Shown: piece by piece, positions 8,131-17,457 of the stretch
How the letters are laid out: each line of letters opens with the position of its first letter
Position numbering within the stretch: position 1 is the stretch's first letter
NCBI GenBank assembly: GCA_016871615.1
Contig: VHCX01000015.1
Coordinates: forward strand, 1 to 61,096
Reading direction: 5' to 3'
DNA from: Verrucomicrobiota bacterium
Lineage (GTDB): Bacteria > Verrucomicrobiota > Verrucomicrobiia > Limisphaerales > UBA9464
DNA: 61,096 nt
The notes under the pieces: generated by a model
Told to the model about the DNA's origin: nothing
What the model saw: the letters and a program-made list of their open reading frames with translations, nothing else
Database searches by the model: none
Program-made: the position numbers and the translations under genes

Positions 8131-9770
8131 GGGGTCGTGGGGATCTTGGCGGGCGTTGGCATCAGGCCCGGGATGGGCACGGGGAAGACGGGGTTCTCGG
8201 CCACCTCGTCGCGGAGGATGGCCTCGGCGCGGGCGATGAGGCCGGGGTGGCGGGCCGACAGGTCGTAGCGCTCATTTGGGTCGGCCTCCAGGTCGTAGAG
8301 CTCCCAGGGTCCGGGCTGGGCGGTCTTGAGCCGCTGGCGCACGGCCTTGAAGTCGTCCACTCGCACCGCCACCTGCCCGCCGTACTCCGGGAAGACCCAG
8401 ACCATCGGGCGCCGCCGGCCGGAGTCCCGTCGTCCGCCCAGCCGCCGCCAGAGGCTCCGACCGTCGAGGCCGCGCGGGACCTCGAGACCGGCCGCCTCGC
8501 AGAGCGTCGGGAACCAGTCGGCGAAATGGCCGGCCTGGTCGTCGACCGAGCCGGCGGGAATGCGGCCCGGGAGCCGCGCGATCAGCGGCACGCGCAGTCC
8601 ACCCTCGTAGACCGAGCCCTTGTACCCGCGCAGTCCGGCCGTGCTGTGGAAGAAGTCGGCGTCCACGCCCCCCGTGCCGAAGCGGGGATCCTTGCCTGCC
8701 GGATGGGTGGTGCCGTTGTCGCTGGAGAAGACGACCAGCGTGCGCCCGGCCAACCCGGCCGCGTCGAGCGCCGCGAGCACCCGGCCCACGTGGTCGTCGA
8801 GGTCCGAGATCATCGCCGCATAGGCCGCCCGCGGGCGTGGGTGGGGAAGGTAGCCGTTCTGGCCCCGGTAGGGCTGGCCGTCGTCCCAGGAGGCCGGGAA
8901 CCGATCCACCGACGCCTTGGGCGGATGCATCGCCAGGTGCGGCTCGATGAAGGCGAGGTACAGGAAGAACGGGTCGTGGCGATGGTCGGCGATGAAGCGC
9001 TCGGCCTCGGCGACCATCCGGGTCGGTGCATACTGGCCCCCGAGATGATCCTCCATCCGCACCTCCCCCCGGGCGGGCGGGCGATGTCCCGGGATCGGTG
9101 GATCATTGAGCGGAATGCGCTCGGCGTTGCGCCAGAGGTGCGACGGGTAGTAGCTGTGGGCGACCGCCTGGCAGTTGTAGCCGAAGAACAGGTCGAAGCC
9201 CTGGGCGTTCGGATCGCCCGTGCTGCCGACCGGGCCGAGGCCCCACTTGCCGATGGCCCCGGTGGCGTACCCGGCCCTGCGGAAGACCTGTGCGACGGTC
9301 AGGGCTCGGGCGCTCAGCGGGTACTGGCCCTCGTCGAACTGCGGAAAGGCCGTCTTGGCCTGGAGGTTTCCGCGGATCTCCGCATGGCCCAGGTGTCGGC
9401 CGGTGAGCAGGACGCACCGGGACGGGGCACACACCGGGGCCCCGCTGTAGTGCCGGGTGAAGCGCATGCCCTGCGAGGCCAGGCGGTCCAGGTGGGGCGT
9501 GGGGATCTTCTTCTGGCCATAGCATCCCAGCTCCCCCCAGCCGAGGTCGTCGGCGAGGATGAAGACGACGTTGAGCCTCCCGTCGCGTGCGGCACCCCGG
9601 AGCGGTCCGGGCGTCCGGGCCAGGCCGGGAAGCGTTCCGGCCAGGGCCAGGGCCAGGCCGAGCAGGGGGCCCAACCACCACAACCGGCCCGACGGGGCCA
9701 GCCCACCGCGCGTCGGGGTGCGTGCGCCGGTCGTGCGTGCGCCGGTCGATGGGATCGGCTCAATCGACAT
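8127..9770 (-). CDS. Sulfatase (formylglycine-dependent, arylsulfatase family)
   Basis: The 547-residue exported sulfatase would hydrolyse sulfate esters, probably on a polysaccharide. The metal-binding ADD motif lies at residues 73-75, and the modification site is C114-A-P-S-R118, the CxPSR signature whose cysteine is converted to formylglycine by FGE or a radical-SAM maturase. No maturase is in the window. A hydrophobic segment at residues 32-50 serves as signal peptide or anchor, after an unusually long polar N-terminus. The start ATG at 9770 overlaps the 3' end of the PSCyt/DUF1553 gene by 11 bp, and its own stop overlaps the DUF1501 start. Substrate not predictable from sequence. Confidence 0.94.
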   Translation of the reverse strand: MSIEPIPSTGARTTGARTPTRGGLAPSGRLWWLGPLLGLALALAGTLPGLARTPGPLRGAARDGRLNVVFILADDLGWGELGCYGQKKIPTPHLDRLASQGMRFTRHYSGAPVCAPSRCVLLTGRHLGHAEIRGNLQAKTAFPQFDEGQYPLSARALTVAQVFRRAGYATGAIGKWGLGPVGSTGDPNAQGFDLFFGYNCQAVAHSYYPSHLWRNAERIPLNDPPIPGHRPPARGEVRMEDHLGGQYAPTRMVAEAERFIADHRHDPFFLYLAFIEPHLAMHPPKASVDRFPASWDDGQPYRGQNGYLPHPRPRAAYAAMISDLDDHVGRVLAALDAAGLAGRTLVVFSSDNGTTHPAGKDPRFGTGGVDADFFHSTAGLRGYKGSVYEGGLRVPLIARLPGRIPAGSVDDQAGHFADWFPTLCEAAGLEVPRGLDGRSLWRRLGGRRDSGRRRPMVWVFPEYGGQVAVRVDDFKAVRQRLKTAQPGPWELYDLEADPNERYDLSARHPGLIARAEAILRDEVAENPVFPVPIPGLMPTPAKIPTTP

Positions 9771-12700
9771 GGATCACCTCGTTGAGCCCCAGCAGGGCGT
9801 GCAGCAGGTCCGTCGCCGACAGGAGCCCGGGCTCGGCGTTCCCGGCTTGGCGATACCGGCCGGCCTGGCGGGAAAGGAAGGTCAGGGAGGCCTGGGTCTC
9901 CGTGGGGGTCGGAGGGCGTTGGAGCGCACGCTGGTACGCCTCGGTCAGCCAGCGGTCCGGGGCTTCTGGCCGGGCCCCGGCGACCTGCCGGGCCCAGAGC
10001 GCGGCCCATTCGCGCACCCGCGGGTTGTTCATCAGCCACAGGGCCTGCGGTGCGACGGTGGTGGCCGGGCGGATCCCCTGGCTGACCAGCGGCTCCGGGG
10101 CGTCGAAGATCTGCATGGCCGGCACCAGCTGGCTGCGCTTGACCGTGAAGTAGATGCTCCGGCGACGGCTGGCGTCCGACAGGGTCCCGGGGCCGAAGGG
10201 GGCCTCATCCAGGGCTCCGGTGATCCACAGCAGGGTGTCCCGGATGGACTCGGCCTCCAGGCGGGAGGGAATGTGCCGGGAGACCAGCGCGTTGTCCGGG
10301 TCCTTGCCCGTCTTGGCCCCGGATGCCTCCGAGGTCTGACGGTAGGCGCGGCTGGTCATCATCAGCCGGTGCATGGGCTTGAGCCGCCAGCCGTTCCGCA
10401 GGAGTTCGCCGGCCAGCCAGTCGAGCAGCTCGGGGTGCGAGGGTTTGGCGCCCTGGGCCCCGAAGTCGTTGGGGGTGGCGACCAGGCCCCGGCCGAAATG
10501 GTGCTGCCACAGCCGGTTGACGATCACCCGCGCCGCCAGATGCCCCGCTCCGTCCTGGGTGTCGGTCATCCAAAGCGCCAGCGAGCGGCGCCGGCCCGAG
10601 TAGGGGGCGCCGGCCGGCGATTGCCAGCGCCACCGGGATTCGGACTCCGGCCCGCGCATGAGGACCGGCAGGAATCCCTGGGTGGCCACGCCGCGTTTCT
10701 GGTCGGTGCTGCCCCGGTGCAGGAAGTGCGTCTCGGGCAGGAAGTCGCCGCCCTGCGTGTGCATGCGGACGGCTGGGTAGCCTTCGAGGCAGGTCAACAC
10801 CGGGGTAAGCACCGGCTGGGGGCGTCCCTTGGCGTGGTCCTCGACCCGGGCGTGGACCTCGCGCCAGCCGTCGTCGGTGGTCTTCCACCAGCCGAGCAGC
10901 GCGGCCCGCTCGGCCGCCGACAGCGCCGCGCCCGCCCGGTCCCGGCCGTGCAGCCGCTCCAGCAGACCGGAGATCGCCGCAGGAAGGCCCTCGGAGTCGA
11001 ATCCGGGGTCGGCCGCCGGGCTCACCGACACGCGCGGACGCCCGATTTGATGGCGGGCGTTGACGCGGAACTCCAAGGCCACGCTCAGACGCACGCCGCC
11101 GGGGATCCGGACCGGTGTCTCGAAGTCGAAGATCGCGGCCTGGCGGGTGCCGAACTTCGGATCCACCGCCCAGCCCGTGTGGGGGTCGTCGTCGAGCGAG
11201 CCGGCGATGGCGAGGTTGCCCGCGTTCTGCTCGAAGGTGGCCCTCGGCCTCACCAGGCGGACCTCCCGGCGTTCGCCCCCGGAGAGCGGTTGGACGAAGA
11301 CCCGGATGCGGCTCAGGCCAAGGTTGCCGTTGTCGGCCCGGCCCGGGCCCCCCTTGGGCAGGCTCGGGTCGGGTAGGGCCTCCAACCGCAGCGAGCGCAG
11401 GGACGAGGTCGGCGTCTGCCCGGTCAGCGTGTAGGTGTCGTGGTCGGCATTCTTGCCCTCGGCGAGGAAGGATCCGTCGGACAGGGCGCGGAAGGTGGCC
11501 CCGCCCTGGGAGGTCCACACGGGCGACTCGAGCAGCTCCCAGTCGGCCCGGGCCTTGGGCCGTGCCCCGGCCGCCAGCCAGGCCTCGAAGCGGCCGGGAA
11601 GCCGGGTCGCCTCGTAGTCGGCCAGCTCGGCCTTGAATCGGGCGTGCCCGGCCTCGAAGGCGGCCTGACGCCGGCGGGTCGTGTCGGGATCCAGGTCGAG
11701 CTGCCGCTGGCTGCGCACCGTGGTCGTGAAGGTGGACAGGAGCCGGTAGTAGTCCTTCGAGGCGATGGGGTCGAACTTGTGGTCGTGGCAGCGGGCGCAC
11801 CCGACGGTCAGGCCGAGCATGGCCGACGAGGCGGTGGACAGCATGTCGTCCATCGCGTCGTAGCGGGTGCGCTCGACCTCGTTGGCGGTGATCTGCGTGG
11901 GGAACACCCCGGCCCCGAGGAAGCCGGTGGCCATCAGGGCCAGCGGGTTGTCGGGCTCGAACTCGTCGCCCGCCAGCTGCCAGTGCACGAACCGGTCGTA
12001 GGGCATGTCTGCATTGAGGGCCCGGATGACGAAATCCCGGTAGTGGTGGGCGCCGGCGCGGTCGTAGTCATGCTCGAAACCGGAGCTTTCGGCGAACCGC
12101 GCCACATCCAGCCAGTGCCGGGCCCAGCGCTCCCCGTGCTGGGGCTGGGCCAGCAGTCGGTCGACCGCGCGGTCCCAGGCGCCCGGTGCGGTATCCTGCT
12201 CGAAGGCGGACAGGGCCTCCGGGGAGGGCGGCAGCCCGAGCAGGTCGAAGGAGGCCCGGCGCAGGGCCGTCCGGCGGTCGACCTCGGGGTTGAGCGACAG
12301 GCCCTCGGTGGCCAGCCGCGCCTCCAGGAACCGGTCGACCGGATGGGCCGCGGACGCCGGGTCCCCGGGCGGGCGGACTTCGGCCATCGGTTGGAAGGGC
12401 CATCCGGTGAAGGCCTTCGGTGTCCGGCCTGCCGATCCCGATCCGTCCTGTCCGGGTCCGGCACGTCCGGCGATCAGGGGCCCGTCGTAGGGGGCGCCCT
12501 GGTCGATCCAGCGTGACAGGGCCAGCACCGACGCCTCGGGCAGGGGGTCGGCCTTGGAGGGCATGTGGGGTTTATCCGCCCGGGAGACCAGGCGGACCAA
12601 CCGGCTGCCCGGACCGTCGAAAGGGCGGATCGCCGGGCCCTCGGCCCCGCCCTTCAGCAGGTCCTCCCGGGTGACGAGGCTGAAGTCGCCCTGGGTCGCC

Positions 12701-12909
12701 TCGCCCCCGTGGCATTTCAGGCAATGGGTGGTCAGCAGGGGGGCGATGGTGCCGCGGAAGGCCTCCAGCCCCCGTGCGAACCTCTCGGCATGGTCGGCCG
12801 GCAGCGGGACCGCCGGCTCGGCGCCCAGCGCCATCAGCGTCCCGGCCAGCCATCCGAATACGGGCATCAGGACGCCGGGAACTCTTGGGGGGACGGATGC
12901 GTGGGTCAT
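9760..12909 (-). CDS. PSCyt1-DUF1549-DUF1553 multidomain protein (planctomycete-type cytochrome c domains)
   Basis: The 1,049-residue protein starts with a signal peptide, then a c-type-cytochrome-like region with C63-L-K-C-H67, a DUF1549 (PSCyt2) region around residues 165-380 ending in a second haem-like motif [13 protein letters not shown], a middle beta-rich domain, and the C-terminal DUF1553 (PSD1) domain with [14 protein letters not shown] and [14 protein letters not shown]. Such proteins are very abundant in Planctomycetes and Verrucomicrobia and are usually paired with DUF1501 proteins; their reaction is not established. It is the first gene of the three-gene minus-strand operon with the sulfatase and DUF1501 protein, and starts 136 bp from the divergent SIS gene. 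Confidence 0.93.
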   Translation of the reverse strand: MTHASVPPRVPGVLMPVFGWLAGTLMALGAEPAVPLPADHAERFARGLEAFRGTIAPLLTTHCLKCHGGEATQGDFSLVTREDLLKGGAEGPAIRPFDGPGSRLVRLVSRADKPHMPSKADPLPEASVLALSRWIDQGAPYDGPLIAGRAGPGQDGSGSAGRTPKAFTGWPFQPMAEVRPPGDPASAAHPVDRFLEARLATEGLSLNPEVDRRTALRRASFDLLGLPPSPEALSAFEQDTAPGAWDRAVDRLLAQPQHGERWARHWLDVARFAESSGFEHDYDRAGAHHYRDFVIRALNADMPYDRFVHWQLAGDEFEPDNPLALMATGFLGAGVFPTQITANEVERTRYDAMDDMLSTASSAMLGLTVGCARCHDHKFDPIASKDYYRLLSTFTTTVRSQRQLDLDPDTTRRRQAAFEAGHARFKAELADYEATRLPGRFEAWLAAGARPKARADWELLESPVWTSQGGATFRALSDGSFLAEGKNADHDTYTLTGQTPTSSLRSLRLEALPDPSLPKGGPGRADNGNLGLSRIRVFVQPLSGGERREVRLVRPRATFEQNAGNLAIAGSLDDDPHTGWAVDPKFGTRQAAIFDFETPVRIPGGVRLSVALEFRVNARHQIGRPRVSVSPAADPGFDSEGLPAAISGLLERLHGRDRAGAALSAAERAALLGWWKTTDDGWREVHARVEDHAKGRPQPVLTPVLTCLEGYPAVRMHTQGGDFLPETHFLHRGSTDQKRGVATQGFLPVLMRGPESESRWRWQSPAGAPYSGRRRSLALWMTDTQDGAGHLAARVIVNRLWQHHFGRGLVATPNDFGAQGAKPSHPELLDWLAGELLRNGWRLKPMHRLMMTSRAYRQTSEASGAKTGKDPDNALVSRHIPSRLEAESIRDTLLWITGALDEAPFGPGTLSDASRRRSIYFTVKRSQLVPAMQIFDAPEPLVSQGIRPATTVAPQALWLMNNPRVREWAALWARQVAGARPEAPDRWLTEAYQRALQRPPTPTETQASLTFLSRQAGRYRQAGNAEPGLLSATDLLHALLGLNEVIHVD

Positions 12910-13045
12910 GGCGGCGGGAATCCTCCGTCAGTCTGGTTTCGGCGAGCCCCAGGATGCAACCCCCGGATGGCCCTTCCGGACCGTTTTGAGCGGATCGAAT
13001 CTTTGGCATCCACTTCTCTGGGGAGTTCCTGATAACCTCCACTCC

Positions 13046-14488
13046 GTGATTGCTGACTATCTTGACCAGTGCCGGGGTCTTCTGGACTCGGCCGTCGCCC
13101 AGGAGGAGACCATCGCCCAGGCTGCCGCCCTGTTTGCCGAGACCATCCTCGCCGGCGGCATGGTGCACTGCTTCGGCTCCGGCCACAGCCGCATCCTCGT
13201 GGAGGAGATGTGGCCTCGCTACGGATCGTTCCCGGGGTTCAATCCCATCGTGGAACTCTCGTTGAGCTTCCACAACCTGGTGGTGGGCGCCAACGGCCAG
13301 CGCCAGGCGATGTTCCTGGAGAACGTCCACGGCCTGGCCGCCCGCATCCTCCGCAACTACGACCTTTCGCCCAAGGACACCGCGCTGGTCGCCTCGTCCT
13401 CCGGCTGCAACCTCGTGCCGATCGAGATGGCCGAGGAGTTCAAGCGCCGGGGCGTCAAGGTGGTGGCCATCCTCTCCAAGGCCCACAGCGAGGCCAGCCG
13501 CAGCCAGCGCCGCGACGGTCGCAAGCTGCAGGACTTCGCCGAGATCGTGCTCGACACCGGTGCGCCGGTGGGCGACGCGATGATCGAGGTTCCCGGCCTG
13601 GACACGCCGGTCGGGCCCGGTTCGACCATCGGCGGCTGCATGCTCATCAACGCCATCAAGGTCGAGGTGGCCGCGCTGCTCACCGAGGCCGGCAAGCCGC
13701 CCACGGTGCTCACGGCCCCGGCCCTCGTGGGCAACGAAAAGGCCTCCCAGTTGTTCGAGTCAGCCTATGACGAGCACGCCCGCCGCCTGGCCAGGCTGTA
13801 TGCCCACATCGGCGAGGCCCCGGCCGTGCCTGAGGCCCCGGCAGACCGGTCGCGCCGCGAAGCGCGGCCCGAACGCACCGACGATCGTCCCCGGGACGGA
13901 CGCGGCCAGGACCGCCCGGCGGAGGGTGGCCGGGGCGGTGCCCGTGGGGAGCGCGGGGAGCGTGGGGAACGCCCATCCGGTCGGGATGGCGGCCGGGATG
14001 GCGGTCGGGGTCGGGGTGGCGAGCGTGAGGCGCGTGAGGCCCAGCCCGAGCGTCCGGAGCGTTCCGAGCGGGAACCCCGCGAGGAACGGGAGATCCGGCG
14101 CGAACCGCGGGAGGAATCCCGGGCCCGGCCGGTTGAGCGACCGGAGCGTCCGGAGCGTCCGGGACGTGGAGAGCCGCTGGACGAGACCCGGCCATTCCGG
14201 CGCGTCGAGGACGACGAGGCCCTCGAGGCGTCCGCCGACTTCGAGGACGGCCCGGAGGATTCCACCGTCGAGTCCGCGCCGGAGTCCGCCCCGGTCGAGG
14301 TGCCCAAGCCGGCCAACTGGGACCGCATGGACGACATCGAGCGCCGTCTCTGGCTGCGAGAGAACGGGCAGGCGCCCGCCCCGGCTCAGCGCTCCGATGA
14401 TGGTCCGCGGGACCGGGGAGGGCGCGGCGGGGATCGTGGTCGGGATCGTGCTCCCCGCCGGGGGGGCGGTCGTGGCCGGCGGCGTTGA
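13046..14488 (+). CDS. UPF0309-like SIS-domain protein with long charged C-terminal tail
   Basis: The first ~250 residues of this 480-residue protein form a sugar-isomerase (SIS) fold resembling the UPF0309 family: ILAGGMVHCFGSGHSRILVEE carries the ligand-binding GSGHS loop, followed by LVASSSGCN, VVAILSK, and GSTIGGCMLINAIKVE. SIS domains bind phosphosugars, but no substrate is known here. The remaining ~225 residues are low complexity: Arg/Glu/Gly/Pro rich with repeated PERPER, GGRDGGRGRGG and EREPRE segments, ending in RRGGGRGRRR. Similar arginine-glycine tails are found on RNA-binding proteins. The GTG at 13046 is the start; upstream in-frame codons read into the divergent gene's coding strand. 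First gene of a five-gene run. Confidence 0.85.
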   Translation: MIADYLDQCRGLLDSAVAQEETIAQAAALFAETILAGGMVHCFGSGHSRILVEEMWPRYGSFPGFNPIVELSLSFHNLVVGANGQRQAMFLENVHGLAARILRNYDLSPKDTALVASSSGCNLVPIEMAEEFKRRGVKVVAILSKAHSEASRSQRRDGRKLQDFAEIVLDTGAPVGDAMIEVPGLDTPVGPGSTIGGCMLINAIKVEVAALLTEAGKPPTVLTAPALVGNEKASQLFESAYDEHARRLARLYAHIGEAPAVPEAPADRSRREARPERTDDRPRDGRGQDRPAEGGRGGARGERGERGERPSGRDGGRDGGRGRGGEREAREAQPERPERSEREPREEREIRREPREESRARPVERPERPERPGRGEPLDETRPFRRVEDDEALEASADFEDGPEDSTVESAPESAPVEVPKPANWDRMDDIERRLWLRENGQAPAPAQRSDDGPRDRGGRGGDRGRDRAPRRGGGRGRRR

Positions 14489-14500
14489 CCCCCTTGGGCC

Positions 14501-15349
14501 ATGCCGGTCCTCCTTGTCGAATGCCCCGACCAACGGGGTCTGGTGCACGCCATCAGCGGCGTGCTTCTGCGCCATGACGGCAACGTCGTCGGCAACCACG
14601 AGTTCGTGGATGCCCAGAACGGCCGCTTCTACATGCGCACCGAGTTCGACGGACCCTGGACCGGCGACGCTCACGAGGTCGGCGAGCGCATCGTCGCCGA
14701 GACGCTGGCGGTCCTGCCGGCCGGGGCGCGGGTCCGCCTCGCACGGTCGGTGCCCAAGCGGATCGTGGTGCTGGCGTCGCGCGAGCACCATTGCCTGGGC
14801 GACCTGCTGCTCCGGCACCAGTTCGGCGGCCTCAACGCCCGCATCGAGGCCGTGATCAGCAACCATGCCGTGCTGGGCGATCTGGTCGGCAAGTTCGGGG
14901 TTCCCTTCCACCATGTGCCCGCCGAGGGCATGGACCGCACCGCCCACGAGGCGGCGGTGGCGGCCCTCCTCGAGCCCATCGGGCCGGAGTTCCTCGTGCT
15001 GGCCAAGTACATGCGGGTGCTCTCGCCGGCCTTCGTGGCCCGGTACCCGTCGCGCATCATCAACATCCACCATTCGTTCCTGCCCGCCTTCATCGGGGCC
15101 AAACCCTATCATCAGGCCTTCCAGCGCGGGGTGAAGGTGATCGGGGCCACCGCGCACCTCGTGACCGACGATCTCGACGCCGGCGCGATCCTCGTCCAGC
15201 ACGTGATCCCGGTGGACCACACCCATGCCGCCCAGGACCTCGTCCGCGCCGGCCGCGACGTCGAGCAGTTCGCCCTGGCGCAGGCGTTGCGTCTGGTGTT
15301 CGAGGACCGGGTGTTCCTCGCGGGCAACCGCACGGTGATCTTCGACTGA
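14501..15349 (+). CDS. purU: Formyltetrahydrofolate deformylase
   Basis: PurU hydrolyses 10-formyl-THF to formate and THF, balancing the one-carbon pool and feeding formate to PurT. The 282-residue protein has an N-terminal ACT domain (LLVECPDQRGLVHAISGVL) and a C-terminal formyltransferase-like domain. The catalytic triad region is visible in RIINIHHSFLPAFIGAKPY (Asn and His) and TDDLDAGAIL (Asp). It follows the SIS gene by 12 bp and precedes the MetE-like gene by 23 bp. The context links it to methionine/folate use rather than to purine genes, none of which are nearby. Start ATG at 14501, only a few residues before the ACT domain. Confidence 0.96.
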   Translation: MPVLLVECPDQRGLVHAISGVLLRHDGNVVGNHEFVDAQNGRFYMRTEFDGPWTGDAHEVGERIVAETLAVLPAGARVRLARSVPKRIVVLASREHHCLGDLLLRHQFGGLNARIEAVISNHAVLGDLVGKFGVPFHHVPAEGMDRTAHEAAVAALLEPIGPEFLVLAKYMRVLSPAFVARYPSRIINIHHSFLPAFIGAKPYHQAFQRGVKVIGATAHLVTDDLDAGAILVQHVIPVDHTHAAQDLVRAGRDVEQFALAQALRLVFEDRVFLAGNRTVIFD

Positions 15350-15372
15350 GCCCCGCCATCCGGAGCGCGTCC

Positions 15373-16422
15373 ATGAACTCGTGTCCCCTGAGAACCTCGG
15401 TCATCGGCAGCTACCCCTTCCCGTCGTGGCTGGAGCACGCCTCGGCGCACCTCGACCGCTTCGGTCCGGAGGACATCGCCGAGTTGCAGGCCGACGCGGT
15501 GACCTGTGCGGTCAAGGACCAGTTGGCCGCCGGTCTGGACGTGATCACCGACGGCGAGCAGACGCGCCTCGACTTCAACCTGAGCTTCTATGGGCATCTC
15601 CGGGGCATCGACCTCGAGTCGGCCCCGCCGCGCCGCTGGGGACCGCCCGCCCACGACCAACGGGGTCGCCACCGGATCCTCGCCCTGCTCGAGGCGCCCC
15701 GGGGATTGGGTGCCCTCGAGGAGTTTCGTCGGCTGGAGGGCGTCGCCCGGGACCTCCAGGTGCCCGGCCGGGTCACCCTCAAGGCCTCGATCCCGGGGCC
15801 CTACACGCTCTCCGGCCGCCTGGTGCCCAACCCCGACCTGGGTTACGCCGACCGGTGGGCCGTCGCCGAGGCCCTGCTGCCCCTGGTGCGCCGCGAACTC
15901 GAGGCCCTCGTGGCCGCCGGATGCCGCGAGATCAGCGTCGATGAGCCCTCGATGAGCTGCTACGGCCACCGGGAGGACGTCCGGCGGTTCGTGGACCTCT
16001 TCAACCGCACGGTGGAGGCCATCAGCGGCCGCACCCGGGTGTGCATGCACCTGTGCTTCGGCAACTACAAGGCCCGCGCGATCGGTCCGCGGCAGATCGC
16101 CCCGTTGTTCCCGGCCTTCCTCGACATGCACTGCGACGAGATGCATGTCGAGATGGCCAGCCGGGAGTTCGCGGAGCTGGAACTCATCGGCGAGGTCGCC
16201 CGCCGCCGGGATGTCGCCGTCGGCATCGTGGACGTGAAGAGCTACTACCTGGAGACCCCGGAGGACATCGTCGCCCGCATCCGCCGCTGCCTCGGGCACG
16301 TGCCGGCCGACCGCCTCGTGCTGGCCCCGGATTGCGGGCTCAGCCAGACCGCCCGATGGGCCGCCCGGCGCAAGCTGCAGGCCCTCTGTGCCGGGGCCGA
16401 GCAGGTGCGCAAGACCCTCTGA
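15373..16422 (+). CDS. MetE-like (core, C-terminal-half) cobalamin-independent methyltransferase
   Basis: The 349-residue protein corresponds only to the catalytic C-terminal barrel of cobalamin-independent methionine synthase. The pattern starts with TSVIGSYPFPSWL, continues with DVITDGEQTR, and carries the zinc ligands: the HLCFGNY histidine/cysteine pair, a glutamate in DEMHVEM, and the cysteine in LVLAPDCGLSQT. Full MetE is ~750 residues with an N-terminal folate-binding half that is absent here. Core-MetE enzymes are known that take methyl groups from corrinoid proteins or other donors; related barrels also include EpoA-type coenzyme M enzymes, so the acceptor is uncertain. I used the ATG at 15373. 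It lies between purU and an MBL hydrolase. Confidence 0.82.
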   Translation: MNSCPLRTSVIGSYPFPSWLEHASAHLDRFGPEDIAELQADAVTCAVKDQLAAGLDVITDGEQTRLDFNLSFYGHLRGIDLESAPPRRWGPPAHDQRGRHRILALLEAPRGLGALEEFRRLEGVARDLQVPGRVTLKASIPGPYTLSGRLVPNPDLGYADRWAVAEALLPLVRRELEALVAAGCREISVDEPSMSCYGHREDVRRFVDLFNRTVEAISGRTRVCMHLCFGNYKARAIGPRQIAPLFPAFLDMHCDEMHVEMASREFAELELIGEVARRRDVAVGIVDVKSYYLETPEDIVARIRRCLGHVPADRLVLAPDCGLSQTARWAARRKLQALCAGAEQVRKTL

Positions 16423-16425
16423 GCC

Positions 16426-17424
16426 ATGGGTGCCGGCGACGATCCCGTGTCCGCGCCCGGAACCGACGGGGCAGGGCGGCCCGGCACCCGCGGGTCGGCC
16501 GGGCGGATCCAGCCGGTCCTCCGCGACGACGCTCTCGTGACGGACACCGACGCGGCCGCACGTTCGGCCCCGGAATCCCTCCACTTCTGGTGGCTGGGCC
16601 AGAGCGGCTTCCTCTTGCAATGGCGGGGCCATCGCCTGCTCCTCGATCCCTACCTGTCCGACTCCTTGACGCGGAAATACGCCGGGACCGACAAGCCGCA
16701 TGTGCGGATGACCGAGCGGGTGATCGACCCCGCCCGGTTGACCGGGCTGTCCGGGGTGACGGCCAGCCACGCCCACACCGACCACCTCGACGCGGAGACG
16801 CTGGTCCCCTTGGTCTGTGCCAATCCAGGCCTGCGCCTGGTGTTTCCGGAGGCCATCCGGCCGCTGGCCGCCGCCCGATCCGGGCTGCCCGAGGCCTCGT
16901 TGCTGGGGCTCGACGCCCCCTCGCCGGGCCGCCCTTCGGCCCCGGGCGTTCCCGGATCGGTCTCCTTGGGGGCCTTCCACCTCGAGGCGGTGCCCGCCGC
17001 CCACGAGTCGATCGAGGCCGACGGCCAGGGCAGCCTGACTTGCCTGGGATTCCTGGTCCGGGTGGGCGGATGGACCGTGTACCACTCCGGCGACACGGTG
17101 CGGTTCCCGGGGATGGAAGACCGCCTGCGCGGGGCCCGGATCGACCTGGCCTTCCTGCCCATCAATGGGCGGTCCCCGGAACGCGGGGTGGCCGGCAACC
17201 TCTGGGGCCATGAGGCCGCTGAACTGGCCAGGGACTCGGCCATCGGGCGGGTGGTGCCCTGTCATTACGAAGGCTTCGAGTTCAACACGGTCACGCCGGA
17301 GGCCTTCGAGGAGCGCTGCCGGTCCTTGGCCCAGCCGTTCCTCCGACTGCGGGCCGGCGAGCGCGGTTCGCTCGTCCCGCACCGCGGTGCCGACGGGCCC
17401 GGCGCGGGCTTTCGCGGCCCTTGA
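16426..17424 (+). CDS. UlaG-like MBL-fold metal-dependent hydrolase
   Basis: The metallo-beta-lactamase fold is shown by LHFWWLGQSGFLLQW, then H115-A-H-T-D-H-L-D122 (the HxHxDH zinc motif), VYHSGDT and VPCHYEGFEFN near the end. The overall layout resembles the UlaG (L-ascorbate-6-phosphate lactonase) group of small cytosolic MBL hydrolases, which act on lactones or phosphorylated sugars. The first ~45 residues are low complexity, so the true start could be a GTG at 16537 rather than the ATG at 16426. The ATG gives a 3-nt gap from the MetE-like stop, typical of coupled genes. Substrate unknown. Confidence 0.85.
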   Translation: MGAGDDPVSAPGTDGAGRPGTRGSAGRIQPVLRDDALVTDTDAAARSAPESLHFWWLGQSGFLLQWRGHRLLLDPYLSDSLTRKYAGTDKPHVRMTERVIDPARLTGLSGVTASHAHTDHLDAETLVPLVCANPGLRLVFPEAIRPLAAARSGLPEASLLGLDAPSPGRPSAPGVPGSVSLGAFHLEAVPAAHESIEADGQGSLTCLGFLVRVGGWTVYHSGDTVRFPGMEDRLRGARIDLAFLPINGRSPERGVAGNLWGHEAAELARDSAIGRVVPCHYEGFEFNTVTPEAFEERCRSLAQPFLRLRAGERGSLVPHRGADGPGAGFRGP

Positions 17425-17457
17425 CTCCCCGGAGACCCCCCCTAGCTTGCCGGCCAC

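Noticed and set aside
13931-14200. Repetitive GC-rich DNA as a mobile repeat
   Set aside because: It is in frame within the SIS gene and encodes the charged tail; codons for Arg, Glu and Gly explain the repetition.
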